Of a stretch of 64,000 bases of DNA, positions 32,761-43,184 are shown in pieces. The notes under the pieces are model-generated. The model did no database searches. It worked only from the letters and a program-made list of their open reading frames with translations, and was not told where the DNA came from. The position numbers and the translations under genes were made by a program. The stretch comes from Mantis religiosa (lineage: Eukaryota; Arthropoda; Insecta; Mantodea; Mantidae), in contig CM060947.1 of NCBI GenBank assembly GCA_030765055.1, positions 101,922,381 through 101,986,380 of the forward strand, in the 5' to 3' direction. Numbering within the stretch: the first letter of the stretch is position 1; each line of letters begins with the position of its first letter.

Positions 32761-35453
32761 TGTCGCGAAGCCGTTATCTACGATAGCGCGGCTAGTGTAC
32801 ACAACGAGCCGGCAAATAACGATAGCTGAGATAAATAACAGACGGATAGTGTATCATGGAGATAAAGGACTTGCCGGCACAGATAGGATTCCAGGTTTGG
32901 AAGGTTCTAGTGATATCTTGATTGACAGAGAAAAGTAGTTTTCTTATTTGTTCCAGAAACCTCTCTAATTTATCAATGAGGTATTTAAGAGAGCAACGAC
33001 TCGCCAAGAGTCAGTCACGAGGGTTGTAAGCAGTGTGTGTAGTGTTTAACGCCCGCTTTTACTACATACGGCACCGCAGGCGGGGTTATAAGCAGTAAAC
33101 AGCTGTAGAGTGTTGTTGTAACGAGAGTGTGTGTAGTGTTTAACGCCCGCTTTTACTACATACGGCACCGCAGGCGGGGTTATAAGCAGTAAACAGCTGT
33201 AGAGTGTTGTTGTAACGAGAGTGTGTGTAGTGTTTAACGCCCGCTTTTACTACATACGGCACCGCAGGCGGGGTTATAAGCAGTAAACAGCTGTAGAGTG
33301 TTGTTGTAACGAGAGTGTGTGTAGTGTTTAACGCCCGCTTTTACTACATACGGCACCGCAGGCGGGGTTATAAGCAGTAAACAGCTGTAGAGTGTTGTTG
33401 TAACGAGAGTGTGTGTAGTGTTTAACGCCCGCTTTTACTACATACGGCACCGCAGGCGGGGTTATAAGCAGTAAACAGCTGTAGAGTGTTGTTGTAACGA
33501 GAGTGTGTGTAGTGTTTAACGCCCGCTTTTACTACATACGGCACCGCAGGCGGGGTTATAAGCAGTAAACAGCTGTAGAGTGTTGTTGTAACGAGAGTGT
33601 GTGTAGTGTTTAACGCCCGCTTTTACTACATACGGCATCGCAGGCGGGGTTATAAGCAGTAAACAGCTGTAGAGTGTTGTTGTAACGAGAGTGTGTGTAG
33701 TGTTTAACGCCCGCTTTTACTACATACGGCACCGCAGGCGGGGTTGTAAGCAGTAAACAGCTGTAGAGTGTTGTGGTAACGAGAGTGTGTGTAGTGTTTA
33801 ACGCCCGCTTTTACTACATACGGCACCGCAGGCGGGGTTATAAGCAGTAAACAGCTGTAGAGTGTTGTTGTAACGAGAGTGTGTGTAGTGTTTAACGCCC
33901 GCTTTTACTACATACGGCATCGCAGGCGGGGTTGTAAGCAGTAAACAGCTGTAGAGTGTTGTGGTAACGAGAGTGTGTGTAGTGTTTAACGCCCGCTTTT
34001 ACTACATACGGCACCGCAGGCGGGGTTGTAAGCAGTAAACAGCTGTAGAGTGTTGTGGTAACGAGAGTGTGTGTAGTGTTTAACGCCCGCTTTTACTATA
34101 TACGGCACCGCAGGCGGGGTTATAAGCAGTAAACAGCTGTAGAGTGTTGTGGTAACGAGAGTGTGTGTAGTGTTTAACGCCCGCTTTTACTACATACGGT
34201 ACCGCAGGCGGGGTTATAAGCAGTAAACAGCTGTAGAGTGTTGTGGTAACGAGAGTGTGTGTAGTGTTTAACGCCCGCTTTTACCACATACGGCATCGCA
34301 GGCGGGGTTGTAAGCAGTAAACAGCTGTAGAGTGTTGTTGTAACGAGAGTGTGTGTAGTGTTTAACGCCCGCTTTTACTACATACGGCACCCCAGGCGGG
34401 GTTGTAAGCAGTAAACAGCTGTAGAGTGTTGTGGTAACGAGAGTGTGTGTAGTGTTTAACGCCCGCTTTTACTACATACGGCATCGCAGGCGGGGTTGTA
34501 AGCAGTAAACAGCTGTAGAGTGTTGTTGTAACGAGAGTGTGTGTAGTGTTTAACGCCCGCTTTTACTACATACGGCACCGCAGGCGGGGTTGTAAGCAGT
34601 AAACAGCTGTAGAGTGTTGTTGTAACGAGAGTGTGTGTAGTGTTTAACGCCCGCTTTTACTACATACGGCATCGCAGGCGGGGTTATAAGCAGTAAACAG
34701 CTGTAGAGTGTTGTTGTAACGAGAGTGTGTGTAGTGTTTAACGCCCGCTTTTACTACATACGGCACCGCAGGCGGGGTTGTAAGCAGTAAACAGCTGTAG
34801 AGTGTTGTGGTAACGAGAGTGTGTGTAGTGTTTAACGCCCGCTTTTACTACATACGGCACCGCAGGCGGGGTTGTAAGCAGTAAACAGCTGTAGAGTGTT
34901 GTGGTAACGAGAGTGTGTGTAGTGTTTAACGCCCGCTTTTACTACATACGGCACCGCAGGCGGGGTTATAAGCAGTAAACAGCTGTAGAGTGTTGTGGTA
35001 ACGAGAGTGTGTGTAGTGTTTAACGCCCGCTTTTACTACATACGGTACCGCAGGCGGGGTTATAAGCAGTAAACAGCTGTAGAGTGTTGTGGTAACGAGA
35101 GTGTGTGTAGTGTTTAACGCCCGCTTTTACTACATACGGCATCGCAGGCGGGGTTGTAAGCAGTAAACAGCTGTAGAGTGTTGTTGTAACGAGAGTGTGT
35201 GTAGTGTTTAACGCCCGCTTTTACTACATACGGCACCGCAGGCGGGGTTGTAAGCAGTAAACAGCTGTAGAGTGTTGTGGTAACGAGAGCTGATGTAACC
35301 ATAACGTTATTCGTTATTGTCATTGGCCTTGGTAGACTGTGTGTAAGTGACATAATGTTGTTAGAGAATTGAACAGTGCATTTCTACGCAAATAAAGAAC
35401 ACTTCGAAGTTCGGCAAATTGGACTTTTAATTCTACGAACCCACAAAGTCACA
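32761..35453 (+). mobile_element. Solo LTR, family L (copy 4), expanded by an internal array
   Basis: It begins TGTCGCGAAGCCGTTATCTA and ends CCCACAAAGTCACA, with the 4-bp duplication CTAT at 32757-32760 and 35454-35457. The flanks of the array match LTR copy 1 (3008-3469) closely. The TATA-like TATTTAAG is at 32982-32989 and AATAAA at 35391-35396. Without the array it would be about 440 bp; with it, 2,693 bp. The array lies between TATA and poly(A) signals, so any transcript started here would contain it. Confidence 0.88.
33037..35289 (+). repeat. 94-bp tandem array, 24 units
   Basis: The phrase TTTAACGCCCGCTTTTACTA recurs every 94 bp. Its GCCCG falls at 33051, 33145, 33239 and so on to 35213, which is 23 exact periods. 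Each unit is a 47-bp module, identical to 17269-17315, plus 47 bp of LTR sequence (GGTTATAAGCAGTAAACAGC and onwards). Variants fall at three main sites: CACC/CATC/TACC, TTATAAG/TTGTAAG and TTGTTG/TTGTGG. Units 1-6 are alike. There are no indels among units, which implies recent expansion. Confidence 0.97.
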
Positions 35454-35457
35454 CTAT

Positions 35458-36055
35458 GTTGGAAGTTTGAATCATTTTGAAAATGTCCTATACACAACAA
35501 AATTTCTCCTCAACTTAAATGTTTGTGACTGATTCAAATCCTCATCTTGCTATCTACATATTAGTGTGAAAGAACAATTATCTAATAGAGATTAAATAGA
35601 AGTTAACTATGAAAGTAAACAAACTTGGGGGTATAATATTCGTACTATTTGAGGTCTTCTGAGAGTTAATCAAAATGCTTGAAGCAAATGTTTTCTACTT
35701 TGCACTAAGCACCATTTATTTTTTTGAAAGTTGTTTTAACTATATTAGTTGTTATTTTATTAATTTTTGGTTTCCTTATTATTACTTCTGGTCATAAATT
35801 ATTTCATTTACGATTAACATTACAGAATAATATTCTTTCATGATTATGTGCAAGATATTTGGTATATATAAGTGATTAAAATGTAACTTATGGTCAAGTT
35901 TTCATAAATAAAGAGCAGGATGCACAGATGTTATGATAAGAGATAAGGAATCTTCTGCTTTACACATGAAACCAAAGGACAACACCAAAGAGTCTTAGTC
36001 AGATGGGGAAAATAACGTTTTCAAAACATAATATCCATTTCCTTTCGTAGAATGT
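35458..36055. other. AT-rich stretch, nothing recognised
   Basis: No domain or repeat recognised. Confidence 0.5.
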
Positions 36056-36059
36056 TTTA

Positions 36060-36308
36060 AAAGCGAGTTGATGATGCCAGTAATAGCCTGAAGTTGAGAT
36101 TAAAGACACAGGTACGAAGAAATGTGTAATACCAAATCTATTGTATGGTAGTCAAAGGTGGTTAATTAACCAGAATATTAAGAGTATAAAAGAGATAAGA
36201 ATTTTTTGGGGTACGTCAACGAAAAATGGAGAGGAGCATGCTGCAGGTTACATTCAGGTACAGAAAACTCAAAGAGATAACGAGGAGAAAGATTGGATAT
36301 TGGAGATG
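36060..36308 (+). pseudogene. LINE ORF2 C-terminal remnant, first part
   Basis: The translation includes IPNLLYGSQRWLINQNIKSI and, after a frame change, RRKIGYWR. This matches the ...P-x-LLYGSExW...EMrFLR...W-x-GH region that follows the reverse transcriptase domain in RTE/R4-like LINEs. Frames are broken. A GC-rich retroposon interrupts it at 36323, and LINE-like sequence resumes after 36760. Confidence 0.6.
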
Positions 36309-36322
36309 CAATCATCATGACA

Positions 36323-36746
36323 TACTCGCCGAGGTCTACTTCCCATAAGCCCCAGCCCCGTAGGACCGGGAACCCGGGCCTCGTCTGTTATTTCCATTAG
36401 GACAGCACCTATTTTATAAGCTGCCCCCCCCCCGTCTGCACACGGCAAACAGGACGGATGTGGATACGCCACATACGCGCCAGTCCTTAATGAACCAGCT
36501 ACCAAATAACCTTGGTAGGGCCGCCAGTGTCTAGCTCACCAGCTACTAGCTCTGCAGGCTAGTCCCCGGGACTTATAAGACAACCCTCTGCCCCCTCCGG
36601 GCGGCCCTTGGCGGCCTGGCCGGAGGTAGCCAATTGCCCGTGGGTGACGGGAACCAACTGCCCCCTCGAGACCAACCCAATCCGAACAACTCCCATGCGG
36701 GAGGGGCTCGTTATGTTCGGCCCGAGGTTCCTCTAGTAACGTCAGA
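36323..36746 (-). mobile_element. GC-rich retroposon insertion with 14-bp TSD
   Basis: A GC-rich block of 424 bp sits in AT-rich LINE sequence. It is flanked by CAATCATCATGACA (36309-36322) and CAATGATCATGACA (36747-36760), a 14-bp target duplication with one change. On the minus strand the 3' end reads GGAAGTAGACCTCGGCGAGT, followed by the TGTCATGATGATTG tail. This is the shape of a 5'-truncated LINE or SINE tail. A minus frame with GLGLMGSRPRRVC runs through it and may be the end of an ORF. Confidence 0.65.
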
Positions 36747-36760
36747 CAATGATCATGACA

Positions 36761-37045
36761 GAGCGTCTCAAACGGAAACGGGAGTCCACGTTACAAGGAT
36801 GTTTAATCACGACAATAAAACTTATAGAAAACCCTTGTGGAACTGCTGAACTCCTACGTGAGAGGCAGAAGATCAAGTGGGTGGTTTTCTTTAAGTTGAA
36901 AGTGGGACATTTGTGGACGGGCGTGTAAGAGGCAGAGAAGCGCGGAAACAACTCCTCAAGTGTTAATATAAAATATGTGCTGTAGAAGGGACAGAGACAG
37001 AATAGTTTGGAACAACTTTCAAACATTTTAATGTAAAAATAGCGT
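36761..37045 (+). pseudogene. LINE ORF2 C-terminal remnant, second part
   Basis: This continues the interrupted LINE. CRRDRDRIVWNNFQTF at about 36975-37025 fits the ASxDRxxWRxLV end of RTE/R4-type ORF2, and a VRGREARKQLL-like basic segment precedes it. It is full of stops. Confidence 0.5.
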
Positions 37046-38440
37046 TAATGTTATTGTAAAATAAGTTGTGTAGAAGATATATAATGAAATGTACTCCTTA
37101 GGATTATTTTCCCTATCAGTTTTTTATGAGTCGCTTTGTGCCTTCTTCCCTTACCCATTAAGGGATGATGAAAAATAAAATAAGAAATAATTAGGTTAGG
37201 AAATGTAATGTGTCAAAGCTTAATGGTACCAGGCTCTTCCTTGCCAGCCTTAAAAGTACTATTGACAAATTAACTGTAGCAGGAGAGTTTATAATTTTAT
37301 GTCCTGAAAGAGAAATTTTCAGTATGATGCTAGCTTATGTTTAGATATGTAACATTTAACTTTTCAAACCTTTTAGAGTATTAAATGTGTTGAAAATAAT
37401 ATGTTTAAAATACTCTTTATCCACCTGTTCAACATTTTATTCACTAGATCCAGTCTTTTCAATTCACAACTGACAAAATATTTTATATTTAAACTGTTAC
37501 CTCGTTCACTGAGGATTTTAGCAAGAATTTAATAACTGACAAAATCATTTACTCCATTTGGAAAATCCTTGTTCATCACAATACAATGCCTTACCCCATT
37601 CTTATGTGGTCTTAACTATCATGAAGATAACTATATTGTTGCAAAGCACAGTTAGAATGTATGTGTTTTTCCTTACTCAATTACTTGAAAACAATTCTAT
37701 ATAGCGTCTTCATATAATAAAAATCCATAGTCAAGGGTGCAGTAGTGCGCCCAGAAGCAGCACACTCCTATAAACATCGCATATGAAAATATATTGCATA
37801 ATTTGTGAACCGGCAATTAAAAGGTAAAGTGACCCTTTCTGTAAGAGTAAATATACATGTTCATAAACTTCTTTTTACCCCTAATTGCATTCAAGGATAG
37901 CTTAGATTTTGTTTTCCTGTTTATATTTTTATCCCTTCAATGTCTAATATAACCTAGGAGATCTTCTACATCTTCATTACTTTGAATTAAAATTTGGTGT
38001 TTCTTTTAAGTGCTTTCGCCATGCTGCGTTGTGTATTTCAAATATTTGGCTATGGCTTAAGCCTGCTCTTTTACCTACATAAATGTGTAATTAAAGATTT
38101 CTACAAAGTTTAATAAAATACCAAAACAAACGTTACAAGAAATACCAAAAAAGTTGCAAGATTAATTTCAAAATAAACTTTAGTGGTTAGAAAAAGTCAT
38201 ATGAATGTAATATTCCCATTTTTAACAATATGAAGTAATATTTCCGCCGTTCTTGATAAAGCACAAATCTTCCATTCGTCGTTCTTGCAGTAGTCTGCAC
38301 ATAACCAACTTGTTAAAGATAAGTATATTTTGTGGATTATTGTTTTTATTCACGTTTGCAGTCAATCATACAACTCTTCATTTCCACATTACTGGAACTG
38401 TATTATTTCGAAAGGGTCTCGGCACGGCAACCAAACTTGG
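37046..38440. other. AT-rich stretch, nothing recognised
   Basis: No domain or repeat recognised. Confidence 0.5.
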
Positions 38441-38454
38441 CTTATTGTACCTCG

Positions 38455-38925
38455 TCTCCAAGTAGGGCATCCCTGGGAGGAAGGATGAACGAGAGGAGAG
38501 AGAGGGTGTCCGTCCCAAGCAGTCATGATTATGCAGAGGGCAGGGTCCCCACACTTTACTTAGATGGAAACCTCCCCCGAATGTCCAGGATAACGGACAA
38601 CCCACTCGTCTGTGGTTCGGGAAGTCCCACCATGAGATCTGGGTTCGGAGACCGGCGACCATCCTACTGGAGGAGGACATATCATCCGGCCATGCACCAC
38701 TGAAACATCCGCCGACAGACCACAAGATTGGAGATAATGTGAAATGATAATGGAAATGAAATGGAGGGACAGGAAATTCGGGGGATGTAGTTAACCTACC
38801 CAGCATTCACCTGGTGACCCGGGAAAAGTCACCAAACATTCCATGGGTCAGGTCGGCTAGGAATTGAACCCGGACCCCCGAATGCGGGTCACATACGAAA
38901 CCACTTGAGCCATCCCGCTCGGTTC
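38455..38925 (-). mobile_element. tRNA-derived SINE, family S3 (copy 2, near full length)
   Basis: This is the reverse complement of the S3 SINE. The head (GCGGGATGGCTCAAGTGG and GTCCGGGTTCAATTCC on the minus strand) is at the right, and the terminal block CCTCCCAGGGATGCC at the left. The body is longer than in copy 1. The 123- and 142-codon frames here are SINE body read-through, not genes. Confidence 0.8.
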
Positions 38926-39144
38926 CATATTACTATTTTTGCCTGAGAATGATTAGGAAATTATTTAAATATTATAGAATAAATTTTCCACACCAGTCTG
39001 GATTTGAAATGGGAAGCTCTCAGATGAGAGGAGCAGTCATAGGTATGTATATTTTCCTTATACAAGTGCGCCTAATACAATTTTGTTGCAAACAAAGGAA
39101 ATTACGTGGGAAATAATTGAGCTCTTTTCGCACTAACTCATCGA

Positions 39145-39430
39145 GATATGTGGCTACTCAGTAGCATGTGAAGGCCATATACGGGAGGCTCAGGGTTCAG
39201 CTCCCAAAAGCCGCTCACTGTGATCCATGAGTTTTTCTTGATTTCGCCAGGTGGGTAGGGGAATGCTGGGTGTTTTCTCTTCTACACGACGTTCCTGGTC
39301 TCGTGTCCTGCACCCATCATTTATTTTATTGGCATGTTTCAGGATCAGGCGACGGTGTTCGGCTTGTTACGGTTGAGCAAAGAAGTGTATCCGTCGGGAC
39401 TGCACAGTAAGGACCCTACTAGGAAACTCT
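39145..39430 (+). mobile_element. tRNA-derived SINE, family S7
   Basis: The head segment GGCTCAGGGTTCAGCTCCC (B-box-like) is followed by TTCGCCAGGTGGGTAGGGGA and ATGCTGGGTGTTTTC, a body motif shared with S3 SINEs. A trailing GTCTCGTGTCCTGCACCCAT occurs once. It is decayed. Confidence 0.5.
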
Positions 39431-40261
39431 TGGATGGGCGCCACTGTAGTTTTGGGATTTGTGAGTGGGTTTGAGCGGAGAAGTTCCAAATTCAAAAGTG
39501 GCTTTTATTTCGAGTGGAGGAAAAAATCCATTTATGGATTTCCACTGTGTTGGAGGGCACAGTGGGGTATGTGGGCTTCACCTCCAAGGGTACTACTCCA
39601 CTTAAAAACCTCCACCGGATTGGGAAGGAGAAATGTGCTGCGGTACCGCCTAAAGCATCCGCGCATTCCAGGAGGTGATCTTAGCTGTCTCGCAGTACGA
39701 TTCAGCTGAGTGGGTTTCTGGTGCAGGGATACAGGCTTGACATGAAGCCCAGCCTAATCCACTGCTATTTTAGGTGGTATTTGATAGAATTCCAGGTGTT
39801 ATTTGTTGGGAAGTTTAGGGTAATTTATCACGCCGTAGCGCTGTGTCTTAAGTTTAGGTGTTTTATTGTCACTGCAAGTAATACTTGCAAGCATGTCAGT
39901 GATAGTCTATTATACCTTACTGCTGTCTTGCTAAACCTAAATATAAATCTAGTTTGCATTATCGGCATTTGTCTTTAATGGTCAATTGTAATTATCTGCC
40001 GTCAGCATCGTTAAGTTGTGTGAAAAAACCTTCTCATAGTCCATGTATCTGTTTGGTCGATATTTTAGAGTGCGCACTCGGCGGGCGGCCTACCTATTCA
40101 ATTGTAGGTGCGAGCCTGTGCCACTCACGGGGGACCCTCTTTCCCCGGGGCCACCTTGACCAATGATTGACGCAAGGATTTGAGGGCTGTGGGAGGTGTG
40201 TGTATGTATGTATATATGTATGTATGTTGGTGTACGTGTATGGGTGTCTGTTTATCTCCGA
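39431..40261. other. GC-richer unassigned blocks
   Basis: 39434-39725 and 40070-40200 are distinctly GC-richer than their surroundings and are joined by ordinary AT-rich DNA. 40195-40235 is (TATG)n-like. On the minus strand the second block lies just 3' of a LINE fragment and may be its 3' UTR. Confidence 0.35.
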
Positions 40262-40660
40262 TCAGCGATGTAAAGCATCTGAAAGGTTAACTAGGTTTTC
40301 CAGATATTGTTGTAGGTCTACCTCTGGCTCCACAAGATCAGTTGTTCTTTCAAAAAGAGACAGTGGCCTTGCGTGTTTATCGTGTGTTGTGTCATATTCC
40401 CCTAGTGCCCGTATTAGTTGATTGTGGTTTATGTTCTTCTTCTCGAGTAGATTGAAGCTGAGCCGTTTAATGAATTGCTCAATGGAATGCATTTTTAAAT
40501 CCTCGTAGAGTTGGTATGAAGGTGCGAGTGGTAGCAGTCTGGTATAATACAAAGTATTCTACTTTGCATTGTGCCCTCCAGTTCTTTCCATTCATCCCCA
40601 ATCCCTACTTCCCACAGATCACTGTAGAAATACATAGGGAGGGAAGCCTACTTGTGGTGC
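40262..40660 (-). pseudogene. Jockey-like LINE reverse transcriptase C-terminal remnant
   Basis: On the minus strand, TMQSRILCIIPDCYH (about 40573) is followed, after a frameshift, by YEDLKMHSIEQFIKRLS, NHNQLIRALGEYD and HARPLSLF. This matches the end of Jockey-type ORF2: LQxxQNRILRxI...LHxDLxI..V.E.I.....HxNPLI...(D)...RPL. Reverse transcriptase catalytic motifs are not visible upstream, so only the tail survives. Confidence 0.65.
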
Positions 40661-41888
40661 TCAATACTGATTGCGCTCATCAATAACTTTACGTTTCAAT
40701 ATCAAACTCAAGAAAAACTGCCCTAAAGAATATTTAAGCGTTTTTTTCAGGAATTTCATTTCCTTGTAAGACAAAGATCGGTTAAACTTTAGCTTGCTGT
40801 TCAAGAGGCTTATTTGAGAATTGCTTCGCGATTTCATTCAGAGTTTCTGTAGACCTGAATTGTTAAATGGATTCAAAAATTACAAGTTTATTTTAAAATA
40901 AACTTTATTAAATTGTCATCATCTGCTGCTTTTTTATTTTGAAGATATGCTAAAACGTTTAGATAAATGTTTTAAAATATTGTAATATGCGATATTTTAC
41001 ATGAAAGTGCAAAGGAAATGGTGACGAAACAATATTTTAAACATAGTTATATAACCAATTTTGAGAGCATGTCAAAGCAATTTAAACAAAGACAAAAATT
41101 CTTACAGGTTTATAATGTAGAATTAAAATACTTATTTCATCCAGAAACAAAAATGGACTCTTCTAGGTACTGACGGTACAATTTCATCAAATGCATATAT
41201 CTCTTCCATGAATCTCAAAGTAAGAAGTGAAAGTGAACTATTGCACTACAGAATATTTATAGTAGATAAAGGCTCCATGAAAGTGTATTTAATTATTACA
41301 TGGTCATAAAAATAGTAATAATAATGCAAAATAATGAGAATGAATACATATGCAAACGCTTTATTGCTGATGTCAGCGTTTTCTTTCTTCTCTTGCTTGT
41401 GCTTATATTTTTTTCTCCCGCGCCAATACAATGGGCAATAAATCTCTTAACAGTGGACAGCTTTATTTCACACAGTTCATTTAGAGCAACGTTTCTCTAA
41501 ATTTAGAAGCAAATTGTCTTAAAAGACACATTGCCCATAATCTGTGCTTCAAAATTTTAAAACTGTATTTTGAAAATATGGCCTGCCGTAAACCTACATG
41601 CAAAGATAGATTTTCATTTATCATTCTATAACAAACTGAAGCCACACATTACTTTCTGGAAACCTTCAACACCAATGTTCGTTCTACATTTTCAGTAGAA
41701 TTATTTAACTTAAGAAAAGTAACTTTAAATATCAATTAAAACTAGCAATACAATTTACTGAAGCATAAGAAATAATTCACAAATAGCCACTTACATTAAG
41801 ACATTTGAAATATAATTTTAAGCTCACTTTGCTTTAATCATAAACATCTACATATAAATGGTTGTACTCGCTTCACTTAGTTAACAAG
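40661..41888. other. AT-rich stretch, nothing recognised
   Basis: Small frames on both strands near 41246-41500 are mirror frames of low-complexity DNA. Confidence 0.5.
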
Positions 41889-41921
41889 TAGCTGGCATGC
41901 TTAATTTGTAAGATTACTCAA

Positions 41922-42374
41922 TCAGACTGGTCGATGTTCACCATTTCCTCCAAAAGCACTTTTCGGTCTTTGCTTCAGACCATCTTCAGTGGGTTCTGCT
42001 CCATCTACAATCGGAGAACGTCCATCTGACTCTCCAAGAAAGTTAAGGCTCCTCCCATTGAAGATCTCCTGATTTTTAATGCCGACTTTTGGAACTGGAA
42101 CATTGGGGCTGGACACAGATGATTGGTTGTCACCTGTGGTATTAACAGATTGGAGTTGCTTCGTTTCTAGATGCGAAGAAGTTAAACTGTTGGATGTTTG
42201 TTGTGGCAAATATACTTCCTCTTCTATCTCAGTTTCTGGAACAATATCCTGATTACCAGTTGTCTGTTGAAGTAGAGGTACTTTCTCTTCCATCTGCTTC
42301 ATGGACAGCTGGTAATCAGGATATTGGGTCATAAACTGAGATAGAAGAGGAAGTATATTTGCCACAACAAACAT
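41922..42374 (-). CDS. Unrecognised gene fragment in left hairpin arm
   Basis: The open frame ends in TGA at 41922-41924. The last 95 or so residues are hydrophilic, Ser/Pro/Gln-rich and likely disordered (SSVSSPNVPVPKVG, GRSLNFLGESDGRSP, SAFGGNGEHRPV). The residues before that include VPLLQQTTGNQDIVPETEIEEE, an acidic segment. I do not recognise the family. The frame crosses the loop and begins in the other arm, so its first 40 residues are not trustworthy. The frame is maintained in both arms, which suggests a duplicated 3'-terminal exon of a host gene or a retropseudogene. No membrane segment or catalytic motif is visible. Confidence 0.4.
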   Translation of the reverse strand: MFVVANILPLLSQFMTQYPDYQLSMKQMEEKVPLLQQTTGNQDIVPETEIEEEVYLPQQTSNSLTSSHLETKQLQSVNTTGDNQSSVSSPNVPVPKVGIKNQEIFNGRSLNFLGESDGRSPIVDGAEPTEDGLKQRPKSAFGGNGEHRPV

Positions 42375-42646
42375 CCAACAGTTTAACTTATTCGCATCTA
42401 GAGACGAAGCAACTCCAATCTGTTAATACCACAGGTGACAACCAATCATCTGTGTCCAGCCCCAATGTTCCAGTTCCAAAAGTCGGCATTAAAAATCAGG
42501 AGATCTTCAATGGGAGGAGCCTTAACTTTCTTGGAGAGTCAGATGGACGTTCTCCGATTGTAGATGGAGCAGAACCCACTGAAGATGGTCTGAAGGAAAG
42601 ACTGAAAAGTGCTTTTGGAGGAAATGGTGAACATCGACCAGTCTGA
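42357..42646 (+). CDS. Inverted copy of the unrecognised frame in right hairpin arm
   Basis: This is the same protein segment as the minus-strand frame, here on the plus strand, ending in TGA at 42644-42646. Against the left arm there are at least three amino acid changes (Ser to Tyr in NSLTxSHL, Gln to Glu and Pro to Leu in GLKxRxKSA), plus a synonymous Glu codon change. An in-frame TAA lies just upstream (about 42330), and no ATG is present, so this copy is not an independent gene. Confidence 0.4.
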
Positions 42647-42689
42647 TTGAGTAATCTTACAAATTAAGCATACCAGCTATTCATATTTA

Positions 42690-43182
42690 TATAAAACATA
42701 GCTCACTTTTAACAACTTGACAATTCTTCTTTATAACATGTACTTACTCTGCATTTGCAACAGGAAATTCGTATTACAAACGTTTCGAGGCTCAATTTTT
42801 TGAACTACAATATTACTTGATAATTCGTGATAACAAATTTAGATTATTATTTCGCATTAGTTTAAGCCAGAGGTGTAAGCTACACCACAACAATGGGAGC
42901 AAAGTACGAGGCAAGACTTTACAACTCAGCATGGAACTGATGGCGATCAAACGAGGTTTCAGAAATCCGTTCGTTGCTGCTGATTGTAATGTGGCGTGGT
43001 TAAATTCGCTGTATGCTCGTGATTTCGTTCATTATAGCCCAGGTTCTCAGTCGTACACACTGCAGGAAAGTTAAAAAATTTACCCTACAGATGTCTGAGC
43101 AGAAATTAAAAATTGAGGAATTTATATTTATAGCAAAACAGGACTCAGTTATAATACTGGAAGATGAGTTTATATGTAGCCA
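42690..43182. other. No recognised gene
   Basis: Frames of 74-88 codons on both strands overlap and lack domains. Confidence 0.45.
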
Positions 43183-43184
43183 TA

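Larger units (their letters stand above)
41889..42682. repeat. Long hairpin with coding-like arms (about 385-bp arms, 25-bp loop)
   Basis: Left arm 41889-42272 and right arm 42298-42682 are inverted copies with about a dozen differences by eye, roughly 97% identical. The loop is about 42273-42297. Both arms run past a stop codon into shared flanking sequence (GTAATCTTACAAATTAAGC). Confidence 0.93.

Noticed and set aside
33037..35289. CRISPR-like array: regular 47-bp module separated by 47-bp intervals
   Set aside because: The intervals are all the same sequence, so they are not spacers. It is a 94-bp tandem repeat inside an LTR in a eukaryotic genome.
38332..38806. 123- and 142-codon frames on opposite strands
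   Set aside because: They lie in an S3 SINE; the GC-rich body leaves frames open by chance.
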